DNA of 64,000 bases from Galbibacter orientalis DSM 19592 (GTDB lineage Bacteria; Bacteroidota; Bacteroidia; Flavobacteriales; Flavobacteriaceae): contig NZ_JH651380.1 in NCBI RefSeq assembly GCF_000260115.1, positions 372,001 through 436,000 on the forward strand, in the 5' to 3' direction. Positions 1-7,846 of the stretch are shown here, piece by piece. Under the pieces are notes generated by a model, which did no database searches, was not told the origin of the DNA, and saw only the letters and a list, made by a program, of their open reading frames with translations. The position numbers and the translations under genes were made by a program. The stretch's first letter is position 1; each line of letters opens with the position of its first letter.

Positions 1-353
1 CTCTATCACTTCGTAATATTTCTATAAAAAGAAAAAGAATGCTAATAATTACAAATAGGGCGCCCATTATAAATGGCACAGTTTGGATTTGGGTGAAATA
101 ATTTTGAAATAAAAGATTTCCAAAAAAGAAAGCTAAATACAAATAGAAAAACCAAGAAATTAATTTTTTATACCTATTACTTTCTACATAATTTTTATAA
201 AGAAATAACAAAAAACAAAAATTAATTAAATGGTATATATTGTAAATAATATAATTAGCACCAAAAAATTGATAATAATACTTTCCAAGAAATTCAATAA
301 TTACAATAAACCATAACAACACTAAAAAATACTTTAAAAAGGTATGTTTATAC

Positions 354-360
354 TTAAATA
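354..360. repeat. Target-site duplication, left copy (TTAAATA)
   Basis: Seven bases directly outside the left inverted repeat of the IS982 element, identical to 1328-1334. Confidence 0.88.
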
Positions 361-1327
361 ACCCGTTGTGCATTTAGAAAAAGTTGTGCAAACTGCTAAA
401 ATGCAGTAAATTGTAGTAACCACACTATAATTTATATGCACAACTTTCAAGCAAATTACGACAAAATCCTCAAGGTTTTAAAAGAATTGGATTGTAAAAT
501 GGATTATTTACATCAAATCCGTAAACCTAAATTAAGAGATAAAGAGCTTATAGCTATTGATTTAACATCAGAATATATGAGTGTTGATAGTGAATGCCAG
601 CTTTTTCGAATGTTACCTGCTGGTCTATCCAGCAAAATAGAGCGCAGTGTCTACAATAGAAGAAAGCGTAAGTTGTTTTCTTTTAGAGAATCACTTCGCA
701 AGGCATTAGTGAGAAAGTTGAATAAATCTGAGCATTGTTATATTGTTGACAGTATGCCGTTAGAGGTCTGTAAATTATCAAGAAGCGCTAGAAGTAAGAT
801 ATGTAAAGAACAAAACTACAGTCTGCCCGAAAAAGGATATTGTGCAAGTCAATCAAGCCATTATTATGGATATAAATTACATGCTGTCTGTTCTGCTCAG
901 GGTGTTATCGAAAGTATGGATATTAGTCCAGCCTCTGTGCACGATATTAATTATTTAAAGGATATAAAGCATCAATTAAGTGATTGCATATTACTTGGTG
1001 ATAAAGGGTATTTGTCGGCTGAATATCAATTGAATTTATTTGAATATCATAATATTAGACTTGAAACCCCTATGAGAACAAACCAGCATAACTATAGGGA
1101 GCAGCCGTACGTTTTTAAGAAATCCAGAAAGCGTATTGAAACATTGTTTTCTCAACTTTGCGACCAATTTATGATTCGAAGGAATTATGCTAAATCTTTT
1201 GAGGGATTCAAAAACAGAATATTATCTAAGATTACGGCTATGACGGTCATTCAATATATAAACATATTTGAATTCAACAGAAATATCAATAACCTAAAAA
1301 TCAATATTGCCTAAATGCACAACGGGT
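361..1327 (+). mobile_element. Complete IS982-family insertion sequence, 967 bp
   Basis: Perfect 17-bp terminal inverted repeats (ACCCGTTGTGCATTTAG at 361-377; its reverse complement at 1311-1327) enclose a single transposase gene. A 7-bp direct repeat TTAAATA flanks the element at 354-360 and 1328-1334, the expected target duplication. The length of about 1 kb, the ACCC-type ends and the single DDE transposase fit the IS982 family. Perfect ends and an intact gene suggest recent insertion. Confidence 0.93.
436..1314 (+). CDS. IS982-family transposase
   Basis: A 292-residue DDE transposase that cuts and rejoins the ends of its own element. The catalytic triad fits D105 (YIVDSMPLE), D189 (LLGDKGYLS) and E235 (KRIETLFSQL), and the segment after the Glu (MIRRNYAKSFEGFKNRI) is typical of IS982-type transposases. 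Length is normal for the family and no frameshift is seen. The gene nearly fills the element and its stop falls inside the right inverted repeat, so it appears intact. Confidence 0.93.
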   Translation: MHNFQANYDKILKVLKELDCKMDYLHQIRKPKLRDKELIAIDLTSEYMSVDSECQLFRMLPAGLSSKIERSVYNRRKRKLFSFRESLRKALVRKLNKSEHCYIVDSMPLEVCKLSRSARSKICKEQNYSLPEKGYCASQSSHYYGYKLHAVCSAQGVIESMDISPASVHDINYLKDIKHQLSDCILLGDKGYLSAEYQLNLFEYHNIRLETPMRTNQHNYREQPYVFKKSRKRIETLFSQLCDQFMIRRNYAKSFEGFKNRILSKITAMTVIQYINIFEFNRNINNLKINIA

Positions 1328-1334
1328 TTAAATA
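1328..1334. repeat. Target-site duplication, right copy (TTAAATA)
   Basis: Seven bases directly outside the right inverted repeat, identical to 354-360. Deleting one copy together with the element restores the reading frame of the membrane protein gene. Confidence 0.88.
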
Positions 1335-1425
1335 GATATATTGAACCTATAATTGCTGTAATAAGTTCAATATATTTAATGAGATATTTTATATCTAAAA
1401 ATGATATTTCTACAAACATAATTTA

Positions 1426-2112
1426 TTATTGTTCTTTTTTTGGAGGTGGCGCCATTTCTCCTTCGTTTAGAATAACGCTTGTTAATTGTAGTACTGGATT
1501 GTAATTAAGTGCAGGAAGGCTAAACGCTGCCTGTTGCTTATTGGTAGTACTTTTCATGAAATTTTTAATTCGATCTTTTTTACCAACGTTCAACAATAGT
1601 TCTTCAATAATGGAGTACTCTCCTTTAATAGGGTTGTTACCTTCATCTGGAAGAATTGCAAATGGTAAGTGATTTAAGTTTTCGTATTTAGAGTTAACAC
1701 CTTTGTTACTAACTGTTGGTACCATGAAAACTGTTTGCTGATTTACATATTTTTTAGAATTATTTCTAGAATATCTCCCAAAATAAATGCGAATTCCAGA
1801 TATGTCTTGCTTTGGGTTTTCTTTTTGTATGGCATCTATGTACTTTATATAATCTCTCATTTCGTCTATAGAAAACCACGCAAATTGGGTGTCTTCAAAG
1901 GTATTGTCTTGATATAAATCTCTTAGAGAAGGGTTTATAACCTTATCTTTAATTTTTAAGTCCTCTTGATACATTTCAATAGCAGTTTCTATATTAATTA
2001 TCTGCTGCGGTGTTTTTACAGTCTCGTCTTGTTTTTTATTAGGTTCAATACAAGACATAAATGCTGAAAGCAATGTTAAAATACCGATTTTAAGAGTTGT
2101 GATTTTTTTCAT
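1426..2112 (-). CDS. Hypothetical lipoprotein
   Basis: A 228-residue protein starting with a lipoprotein signal peptide: basic MKKITTLK, a hydrophobic stretch and the lipobox LSAFMSC with the acylated Cys at residue 21. The mature part is soluble and acidic, with segments such as DEMRDYIKYIDAIQKENPKQDISGIRIYFGRY that recall flavobacterial lipoproteins of unknown function. It ends in a Pro/Lys-rich tail (MAPPPKKEQ). It is followed after 6 bases by the IS-interrupted membrane protein gene, so the pair is probably co-transcribed and may have worked together in the envelope. No function can be assigned. Confidence 0.75.
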   Translation of the reverse strand: MKKITTLKIGILTLLSAFMSCIEPNKKQDETVKTPQQIINIETAIEMYQEDLKIKDKVINPSLRDLYQDNTFEDTQFAWFSIDEMRDYIKYIDAIQKENPKQDISGIRIYFGRYSRNNSKKYVNQQTVFMVPTVSNKGVNSKYENLNHLPFAILPDEGNNPIKGEYSIIEELLLNVGKKDRIKNFMKSTTNKQQAAFSLPALNYNPVLQLTSVILNEGEMAPPPKKEQ

Positions 2113-2461
2113 AATATATTAGAATTGATTTACTACAAAATTAAGGTTTTTATGTATCACTTAAACAGATTATAGTTTTTGAAGAATTAAAAATTAAAAT
2201 TAACCAACTGTATTTCAATTGTTTATATATTTTATCTTCCAGCAGATTAGGTGTTTTTCCTTTTAACCATAGAGGGAAAAACATGATGATTATTCTTCTT
2301 TTTCTTTCAAAATTTTCAGGAACAAGTGTTTTTATTTTCCGTTTTTATCCTAGGGATTCTTTTTTGATATGTAATCACTTTTGTAAGGTACTTTAAGTGA
2401 AAGTGCAGAAGTGAAAACCGAAAAACTTAAATAGAGTAGGTAAAATTACAATCTGATTAAA
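2113..2461. other. Intergenic region between divergent genes
   Basis: 349 bp of AT-rich DNA between the minus-strand lipoprotein gene and the plus-strand accessory block. It must hold both promoters, but I cannot point to a convincing TAnnTTTG/TTG pair. No ORF or RNA gene is apparent. Confidence 0.4.
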
Positions 2462-3319
2462 ATGAATTTGTATCAAGAAATTTATCATGGAGAATCTTTC
2501 TATGAAGAAGATTTTTACAATGCTGCACGTTATGCATTTCATCAGGAATTATCTGAAGCCACTCCTGAAGAAATAGATAATTACCTTATTGAGCGTGTTA
2601 GCGGAATGACTGCAGAAGAGGCAGAAGGTTTTTGGAGTAGTTTAGGAAATATTGCTAAAAAAGTAGGCTCTGGAGCTTTAAAAGTAGCTTCTGTAGCAGC
2701 TCCAATAGTAGGAACAGTTGTGGGAGGGCCTGCTGGTGCAGCTATTGGCGGGTTAGCAGGAAATCTAGCTGGAGCGGGAGCAAAGGCTTTGGATAGGGTG
2801 CCAGATTTTAAATCTAGATCTAGAAGTACTAGAAGAAGACGTAGACCTAGTAGACAAAGAAATAAAAGAACCAATACCAATCCAGAATTACGCCAAGCAT
2901 GGAATCAAACTAAGCAATATGCTGTTGGAGCAGGTCGGGCAGCACTTCAAGGAGCAGCAAGGTATGCTACAAATAATCCAGTGACTCCTACAAATACCCC
3001 CACGGGACCTTTACTTGGTAGGACTTCTTCGGCTGCGTTATCTAGTATTATGAACAATCCACAGTTTCAAGCACTTTTATTTGGTAGAGCTAATGGACAA
3101 GGGGAGTATCTACCAGAAGAAATTTCAGAAAATGATTTGGACTTTTTGGATATGGTTGAAGTAGTTAACTATCTGACAGAGGATATTATTGCTGAATATT
3201 ACGAAGACGATTTACTTGATGACGATACCTATTTTATAGATGAACAGGGGGAGTTAGTTGTAAATTATCCTGAAGATAGAATGGAAAGAGTAGAAAGCTA
3301 TATAGAAGCAATGGCTTAA
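2462..3319 (+). CDS. Acidic / glycine-zipper / Arg-cluster protein of unknown function
   Basis: A 285-residue protein I do not recognise. It has four compositional parts: an acidic aromatic N-terminus (MNLYQEIYHGESFYEEDFYN, residues 1-60); a Gly/Ala hydrophobic stretch at about 70-110 with repeated GxxxG spacing (VGGPAGAAIGGLAGNLAG), resembling glycine-zipper membrane segments; an Arg/Ser-rich basic cluster at about 118-142; and a very acidic C-terminus (DDLLDDDTYF). No signal peptide is visible. It is the first gene of a tightly packed same-strand block that also encodes a protease and two wall-active enzymes. By inference it could be a membrane-inserting or scaffold component. Its acidic and Arg-rich blocks resemble those of the protein at 3801-4535. 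Confidence 0.65.
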   Translation: MNLYQEIYHGESFYEEDFYNAARYAFHQELSEATPEEIDNYLIERVSGMTAEEAEGFWSSLGNIAKKVGSGALKVASVAAPIVGTVVGGPAGAAIGGLAGNLAGAGAKALDRVPDFKSRSRSTRRRRRPSRQRNKRTNTNPELRQAWNQTKQYAVGAGRAALQGAARYATNNPVTPTNTPTGPLLGRTSSAALSSIMNNPQFQALLFGRANGQGEYLPEEISENDLDFLDMVEVVNYLTEDIIAEYYEDDLLDDDTYFIDEQGELVVNYPEDRMERVESYIEAMA

Positions 3320-3332
3320 AAAAATCGAAAAG

Positions 3333-3782
3333 ATGAATCCTATACTAGAGTATATAAAAACACAAAAACCTGAATTAGCAGAGTTTATAACAGTTATAGA
3401 TACCCTGCAAACTAAAGATCAAGAGGAAGCTACTGTTTTAGAAGATATGCAAGATGAAGATGCTGTGGAGTTGTTTGATGAAGAGTCAAAAGTAAAACCA
3501 GAAGCTATTCAAATGAAAAAGCTGAAATCAGAAATTTTAAAACTGAGACAGCTTGTTAAAGTCTTAAAACAAGAAGTTTATAACGAATCTCAGTTAAATC
3601 ACGATTTGGCTCTAGCCATAGGCGCTTGTAAATATTGCTTTGGTTGTGATGATGATTGTAATAATTGCCATGGCGAAGGAGCACCAGGTTTTTTTGTGCC
3701 AGATTATATTCATTATAAGGAACTCATTTTACCAGCCATAAAAAAATTCAATTTACACTTTAATGCAAAGACCAATTATTAA
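3333..3782 (+). CDS. Small protein with CxxC-type metal-binding cluster
   Basis: A 149-residue protein starting 13 bases after the previous gene. The N-terminal two thirds are acidic and helical, with a likely coiled coil at about 50-90 (heptad-like MKKLKSEILKLRQLVKVLKQEV). Near residues 98-112 lies a dense Cys cluster, CKYCFGCDDDCNNCHGEG, with CxxC, CxxxC and CxxCH spacing suited to binding zinc or, less likely, an Fe-S centre. No signal peptide or membrane segment. I do not recognise the family. The context suggests it is an adaptor or regulator of the accessory block. Confidence 0.65.
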   Translation: MNPILEYIKTQKPELAEFITVIDTLQTKDQEEATVLEDMQDEDAVELFDEESKVKPEAIQMKKLKSEILKLRQLVKVLKQEVYNESQLNHDLALAIGACKYCFGCDDDCNNCHGEGAPGFFVPDYIHYKELILPAIKKFNLHFNAKTNY

Positions 3783-3800
3783 CTTTTTAAATTTAAAATT

Positions 3801-4535
3801 ATGTATTACACAGAAGATTTGTACGATGACAGTTTATTAATCGAAGATTTATTAGACGATGGAGTTTTTGACGAAGATTATTACGACGAAGACTTATTGG
3901 ACGACGACCTCCTAGACGATGGTTATGGAGAAGATTTTTCAGAACGAAGACGTAAGCGAAGACGCTTTAAAAGAGTGTCTCCTCGTATTAATAGCAGCGT
4001 AAAAAAACGTTCTAATTTTGGGAGATCTATTGCAGGAGGCTCTAAAAATTATGTTACTAAAGCCGATTTAAAAGTAGCTTTAAACACAATCTCAAAAGAT
4101 GTTAATGGACTTAAAAGCACAGTAATTTCTAATGGTAAGACTTTAAAGGCTGTAGATGGTAAGTATTCTTCTATTGTAAAAGACATTGCTAGAAAAGATG
4201 CAAATCAGACTAAAGTTTTAAAGAATATGCAAATGATGAATATGTTAGGTTCGTTCCTTAATAAACCAAAATTTGCTGAAGAAAACTTAAGCTTGAAGCT
4301 AGTTAAAGATAACTCTGGGAATGCTACCGATGTTACAATTGTAGAAAAAGAAAATGACAAAACGGTAACTTTTGACCAAACCATGAGCTTACTATTACCA
4401 CTCTTAGCAACGCAAGGAGATTCTGGATCTAGTAAATCTAATGATATGATGATTCCTTTAATGTTGATGTTAACTCAAAATGGTAACTCATCAGATAATA
4501 GTATGCTACTACCGATGATGCTTTTAATGAAATAA
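3801..4535 (+). CDS. Acidic-repeat / Arg-cluster protein with hydrophobic Met/Leu tail
   Basis: A 244-residue protein of unknown function. The first 48 residues are a degenerate repeat of acidic blocks (EDLLDDG, DEDLLDDDLLDD), followed at once by a basic patch (RRRKRRRFKR, about residues 49-58). The centre (about 80-150) looks helical and resembles short coiled-coil attachment segments (KADLKVALNTISKDVNGLKSTV). The C-terminus holds two Met/Leu-rich hydrophobic runs (MMIPLMLMLTQ, MLLPMMLLMK) at the very end, a possible membrane or assembly tail. No signal peptide. The order of acidic and Arg-rich blocks echoes the protein at 2462-3319, implying related roles. Confidence 0.65.
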   Translation: MYYTEDLYDDSLLIEDLLDDGVFDEDYYDEDLLDDDLLDDGYGEDFSERRRKRRRFKRVSPRINSSVKKRSNFGRSIAGGSKNYVTKADLKVALNTISKDVNGLKSTVISNGKTLKAVDGKYSSIVKDIARKDANQTKVLKNMQMMNMLGSFLNKPKFAEENLSLKLVKDNSGNATDVTIVEKENDKTVTFDQTMSLLLPLLATQGDSGSSKSNDMMIPLMLMLTQNGNSSDNSMLLPMMLLMK

Positions 4536-4548
4536 TTGTTTCTAACCT

Positions 4549-4582
4549 AAAAGGCTAGAGATATTAGCTTTAGCCTTTTTTT
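4549..4582 (+). terminator. Intrinsic terminator or attenuator inside the accessory block
   Basis: An AAAAGGCTA / TAGCCTTTTTTT hairpin followed by a T run lies 14 bases after the stop at 4535 and 10 bases before the next start. It would separate or attenuate transcription between the first three genes and the protease/wall-enzyme genes. Confidence 0.7.
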
Positions 4583-4591
4583 ATAAAATTA

Positions 4592-5284
4592 ATGATAATG
4601 AAAACACAAGAGAAAGTACAGAAAACTAGTACACCAAATAATATATCTACTATTGATAATCTAATAAAAATCCTTGAAGCAAAGGAAAAATCAATACAGA
4701 AAGAAGATTCCGCAGAAATAGATGATATTATTACAATATTAGAGAAAAGAGAGTATAAGGAGCTAAATAGTAACACTAGCAACATTGAATTCACAGATTT
4801 ATTAAAGAAAGAATTCGAATTGGTAAGAAATGAAGTTATTAAAAGTGATAAAAATACTGAAGAAAAATTAGAACATATAAGTAAGAAACAAGAAGAGGTT
4901 TTAAGTCAAATTAACACGATTAAAAGGATAGAACCATCCAATGAGTTAAATGAAATATTTACTAAATATAAGTTTGATTTTAACAGTGTTGTAGCTTATA
5001 AGAATGAAAAGGAGATAGATTTAATAATTCAAAATATACAGAGTGATGATTTTAAGAAAAATGTAAAGCTCATAACAAAGTGTAATGACGAAAAGTTAAA
5101 AAGTAATTACAACCAATACAAAAGTATTGCTACAGAACCTTTTTTAGAAAACATCAAAAAACTTAAAGTAGAAACATATACCGATAATGTTTTTATTGGT
5201 CAGGTTATTAATGAGTTATATTCGTTAACATCAGCTATAAAAAGGATGTCTGAAAAACACGAATCACAATCAGCAAAAGCATAA
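4592..5284 (+). CDS. Coiled-coil protein of unknown function
   Basis: A 230-residue, Lys/Glu-rich soluble protein; the start is MIMKTQ at 4592, with a second in-frame ATG at 4598. Residues 25-60 and 75-115 are predicted helical and suited to coiled coil (EAKEKSIQKEDSAEIDDII; KNTEEKLEHISKKQEEVLSQ). The C-terminal half has a more globular composition. No signal peptide, membrane segment or catalytic motif. Its stop lies 9 bases before the protease start, so it is co-transcribed and likely translated together with it. It might be a chaperone or scaffold for the protease; that is inference only. Confidence 0.6.
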   Translation: MIMKTQEKVQKTSTPNNISTIDNLIKILEAKEKSIQKEDSAEIDDIITILEKREYKELNSNTSNIEFTDLLKKEFELVRNEVIKSDKNTEEKLEHISKKQEEVLSQINTIKRIEPSNELNEIFTKYKFDFNSVVAYKNEKEIDLIIQNIQSDDFKKNVKLITKCNDEKLKSNYNQYKSIATEPFLENIKKLKVETYTDNVFIGQVINELYSLTSAIKRMSEKHESQSAKA

Positions 5285-5293
5285 TGATGTAGT

Positions 5294-7030
5294 ATGGATC
5301 CGAATTTAAAACTTATCGTAAAAGGAGATCCGCGTGAGGAACTTCAATTATTGTTGAGGCTAAAGCATCCAGATATTTATCCTAAACATTGTATAGTTAT
5401 ATCTCAATTTCACGATATTATTAGCTGTCGAATTTTGAGAAAAAATTTACTATCTATTTATGATGATCCTGCCACGAGAAGTGTAAAAGCTCCTCAGGTA
5501 ATTCCAGCGCAGTTTTATGAAAATTCGGTAGATTCAACATCAATTATAAAAAGAAAAAAAAGTAACTACTCAGTTTCTCAAAAAAGTAAAGTAGTTTTTG
5601 GAATCATCGATTTTGGTTTTGATTTTACACATTCCGACTTTTTAAATCACAGTAATAAAACAAGGTTTGAAAAAATATGGGTACAGCCCTCAAAACAAAA
5701 AAATGATTCTAAATATGGGTATGGAAGAATTTATACAGAAGAAGAGATTAATGTGGCTCTTTATACCACAGCGCCTTTTAAAACATTAGGCTATCATCCT
5801 GGAAAAAATGATTTTATGGGGAGAGGAATGCATGGCACTCATGTGTTAGGCATAGCTGCATCTTCTGGAAATATAGGAGAAAAAAGTTTGGCAGGCAATA
5901 GTCCTATTATTGCGGTAGATATGGGTTCTAGCTATGTAAATGGTTCCGATTTATCGCTTGGAGATTCTGTAAAATTAATAGAAGGAATCGATTTTATATT
6001 GCAACAAGCAGGGCAACGTCCTTGTGTTATTAATTTGAGTTTAGGCGGACATTGTAGTGATCATACAGGGAATACTTTAGTAGAAATTGCTTTAAATAAT
6101 GTTTTAAAAAAGCGTGGAGGCACGGCAATCATACAAAGTACTGGTAATTACTTTATGGCAAATTGCCATCATGCAGGGATAATAGAGCAAGATGGAATTA
6201 AAGAAATAGAGTGGTTGTTTAATACCATAGATAAATCGCCAAATGAAATAGAAATTTGGTATGAAAACCAAGACAGAATAGGAGTAGAAATTCTTGATAC
6301 AGATGGGGAGGTTTTAGGTACATCAGAACCTTTTAAAGATAGTATAGTAAATTATGATGGGGTACAAAATGGAATCATTTTTCATAGATATAAGGAGCCT
6401 AATTCAACCAAAAACCATATTAATATTATTCTATCCAAAAGACCAGATTCTAGAGTTTTAATAGTACGTCTTAAGGGTATTGAAATAACAAATGGAGAGT
6501 ACCATGCCTATATTGAGAGAGACGATATTGGGCAATCAAGATTTGCAACTCAAGATGTAAATACAAATTTTACTGTTGGCTCTATTTGTAACGCTCCTTT
6601 AACAATTGCTGTTGGAGCATACAATCAAGAAGATTTGTTAAAAGCACCTATGTCGTTTAGTAGTGCAGGACCAACCATTGATAGGCGAAAAAAACCTGAA
6701 GTTTTAGCCCCAGGAAATAAGATTATGGCTGCAAAATCTGCTAGTAAGTTTGAAAGGAAATCTAAAAATCAGTTAACAGCTAAAAGTGGTTCAAGTATGG
6801 CTTCTCCTTACATCGCTTCTTTAGCGGTGAAAATATTAGAAGAGTTTCCTAAAATGAATATATACGAATTGCGTCATCTCTTATTTAGCAGTTGCGAGCC
6901 TTTAAAATCTATGAACGAGTCTACTATTAACAAATCTGGATATGGAGTAATTAATGCACAAAAATTAAATGAGTTAATAACCCAAAAAAAGATACAATAT
7001 GAGAACCGCAACACAACATATATGTCATAA
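5294..7030 (+). CDS. Subtilisin-like (S8 family) serine protease
   Basis: A 578-residue serine protease. The catalytic triad is visible: D106 in VVFGIIDFGFDFTHSDF, H180 in GMHGTHVLGIAA and S501 in SGSSMASPY, with oxyanion Asn in STGN (N285). The first ~95 residues are an N-terminal extension unlike a secretion signal. There is an inserted beta-rich segment at about 300-415 between the Asn and the Ser region, seen in some cell-associated bacterial S8 proteases. No signal peptide or T9SS sorting domain is present, odd for a subtilase in this phylum; it may act in the cytoplasm, be released by lysis, or be exported by another route. The stop overlaps the next gene by 32 bases, pointing to coupled translation. 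Confidence 0.9.
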   Translation: MDPNLKLIVKGDPREELQLLLRLKHPDIYPKHCIVISQFHDIISCRILRKNLLSIYDDPATRSVKAPQVIPAQFYENSVDSTSIIKRKKSNYSVSQKSKVVFGIIDFGFDFTHSDFLNHSNKTRFEKIWVQPSKQKNDSKYGYGRIYTEEEINVALYTTAPFKTLGYHPGKNDFMGRGMHGTHVLGIAASSGNIGEKSLAGNSPIIAVDMGSSYVNGSDLSLGDSVKLIEGIDFILQQAGQRPCVINLSLGGHCSDHTGNTLVEIALNNVLKKRGGTAIIQSTGNYFMANCHHAGIIEQDGIKEIEWLFNTIDKSPNEIEIWYENQDRIGVEILDTDGEVLGTSEPFKDSIVNYDGVQNGIIFHRYKEPNSTKNHINIILSKRPDSRVLIVRLKGIEITNGEYHAYIERDDIGQSRFATQDVNTNFTVGSICNAPLTIAVGAYNQEDLLKAPMSFSSAGPTIDRRKKPEVLAPGNKIMAAKSASKFERKSKNQLTAKSGSSMASPYIASLAVKILEEFPKMNIYELRHLLFSSCEPLKSMNESTINKSGYGVINAQKLNELITQKKIQYENRNTTYMS

Positions 7031-7835
7031 CCGTTTTCAAGAAGCTTTCCCAGAATTAAATACTTCAAATGAAGTTAGAGAAATACAGCAATTCTTGATT
7101 AATAAGGGGTATAATTTAGGACACTGGGGCGCCGATGGAGATTTGGGGAGAATGACCAAGCAAGCTATTTATAATTATATAACAGCTCAATCTAATGGAG
7201 AGAATAGCATTCCAACAAATCCAACCATGCCTGCAAATAATACATTAATTGAAGAGTTTAAAGCTATTTTTAGACGTAAAAATTATATTTTCCTAAATGA
7301 AAATCTTCAACTAAATATTATTGGAATTAGAAATTTAGACGCTAATGCTGATTTTTTTGATGATGAATTGGTAGTTATTTGGAAGGAGAACAACATCAAT
7401 AATGTAAAAAGATACCCAGTTACTACCGATCCTGGAAAAGGATATCTTCAAAATGTTATGATTAACCCAAAAGGGACAGCTATTTTGAAAGCTGGTCAAT
7501 ATAGAAATGCGTATAAACTTGGTTTACACAGAGGTCAATATTTGGCGTTAGTACAACGTAATGGTCCCGTTACTGTTTATCGAGATAATAACAAAAATGG
7601 GAGTCTTGATTTTATGACAGGTAGTACCGATACAGGTTTTTTTGGAATAAATATTCATAAAGCGGGTGCAAATTCAACCAATGTAAATAAGTGGTCTGCT
7701 GGTTGCCAGGTTTTTAAGCGTGAAGTGGACTTTAATGAATTTATTAATTTATGTAAAAAGTCGGAATCAACACTTGGAGCAGGAACTAAATTTACATACA
7801 CATTATTAGAAAAAAGAGGGGTAGCTATTTTATAA
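6999..7835 (+). CDS. Peptidoglycan-binding domain protein with L,D-transpeptidase-like C-terminus
   Basis: A 278-residue protein starting inside the protease gene in another frame. Residues 18-63 form a PG_binding_1-type repeat (NEVREIQQFLINKGYNLG..GDLGRMTKQAIYNYI), which in other proteins binds peptidoglycan. The C-terminal half contains GINIHKAG...WSAGCQVFKRE, comparable with the His and S-H/A-G-C active site of YkuD L,D-transpeptidases, with the Cys as presumed nucleophile. The usual HGT context is absent, so this is a divergent member. No signal peptide is visible. The N-terminal domain is clearly paralogous to that of the next gene (ELNTSNEVREIQ versus ELNTSNQVREVQ). It could modify or cleave cell wall of self or of a target cell. 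Confidence 0.75.
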   Translation: MRTATQHICHNRFQEAFPELNTSNEVREIQQFLINKGYNLGHWGADGDLGRMTKQAIYNYITAQSNGENSIPTNPTMPANNTLIEEFKAIFRRKNYIFLNENLQLNIIGIRNLDANADFFDDELVVIWKENNINNVKRYPVTTDPGKGYLQNVMINPKGTAILKAGQYRNAYKLGLHRGQYLALVQRNGPVTVYRDNNKNGSLDFMTGSTDTGFFGINIHKAGANSTNVNKWSAGCQVFKREVDFNEFINLCKKSESTLGAGTKFTYTLLEKRGVAIL

Positions 7836-7846
7836 AAACATGAAAG

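Larger units (their letters stand above)
1..1419 (-). pseudogene. Multi-pass membrane protein gene split by IS982 insertion (5' part and middle visible)
   Basis: On the minus strand an ATG at 1419 opens a frame (MFVEISFLDIKYLI...) that runs into the IS at 1328. Removing the element plus one copy of the 7-bp target duplication continues the same frame through 353-1 with no stop (...GSIYLFKYKHTFLKYF...), about 148 codons up to the window edge. The product is rich in Phe, Leu, Ile and Tyr, with several predicted membrane spans and no recognisable enzymatic motif. The start lies only 6 bases after the stop of the lipoprotein gene at 1426-2112, so the two form an operon. The 3' end lies outside the window. 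Function unknown; the gene is presumably inactive in this strain. Confidence 0.8.

Noticed and set aside
1307-1504. 65-codon plus-strand ORF spanning the IS right end
   Set aside because: Crosses the IS boundary and lies opposite two minus-strand genes; no family features.
2581-2880. 99-codon minus-strand ORF rich in Leu and Ala
   Set aside because: Shadow of the glycine-zipper/Arg-rich region of the gene at 2462-3319.
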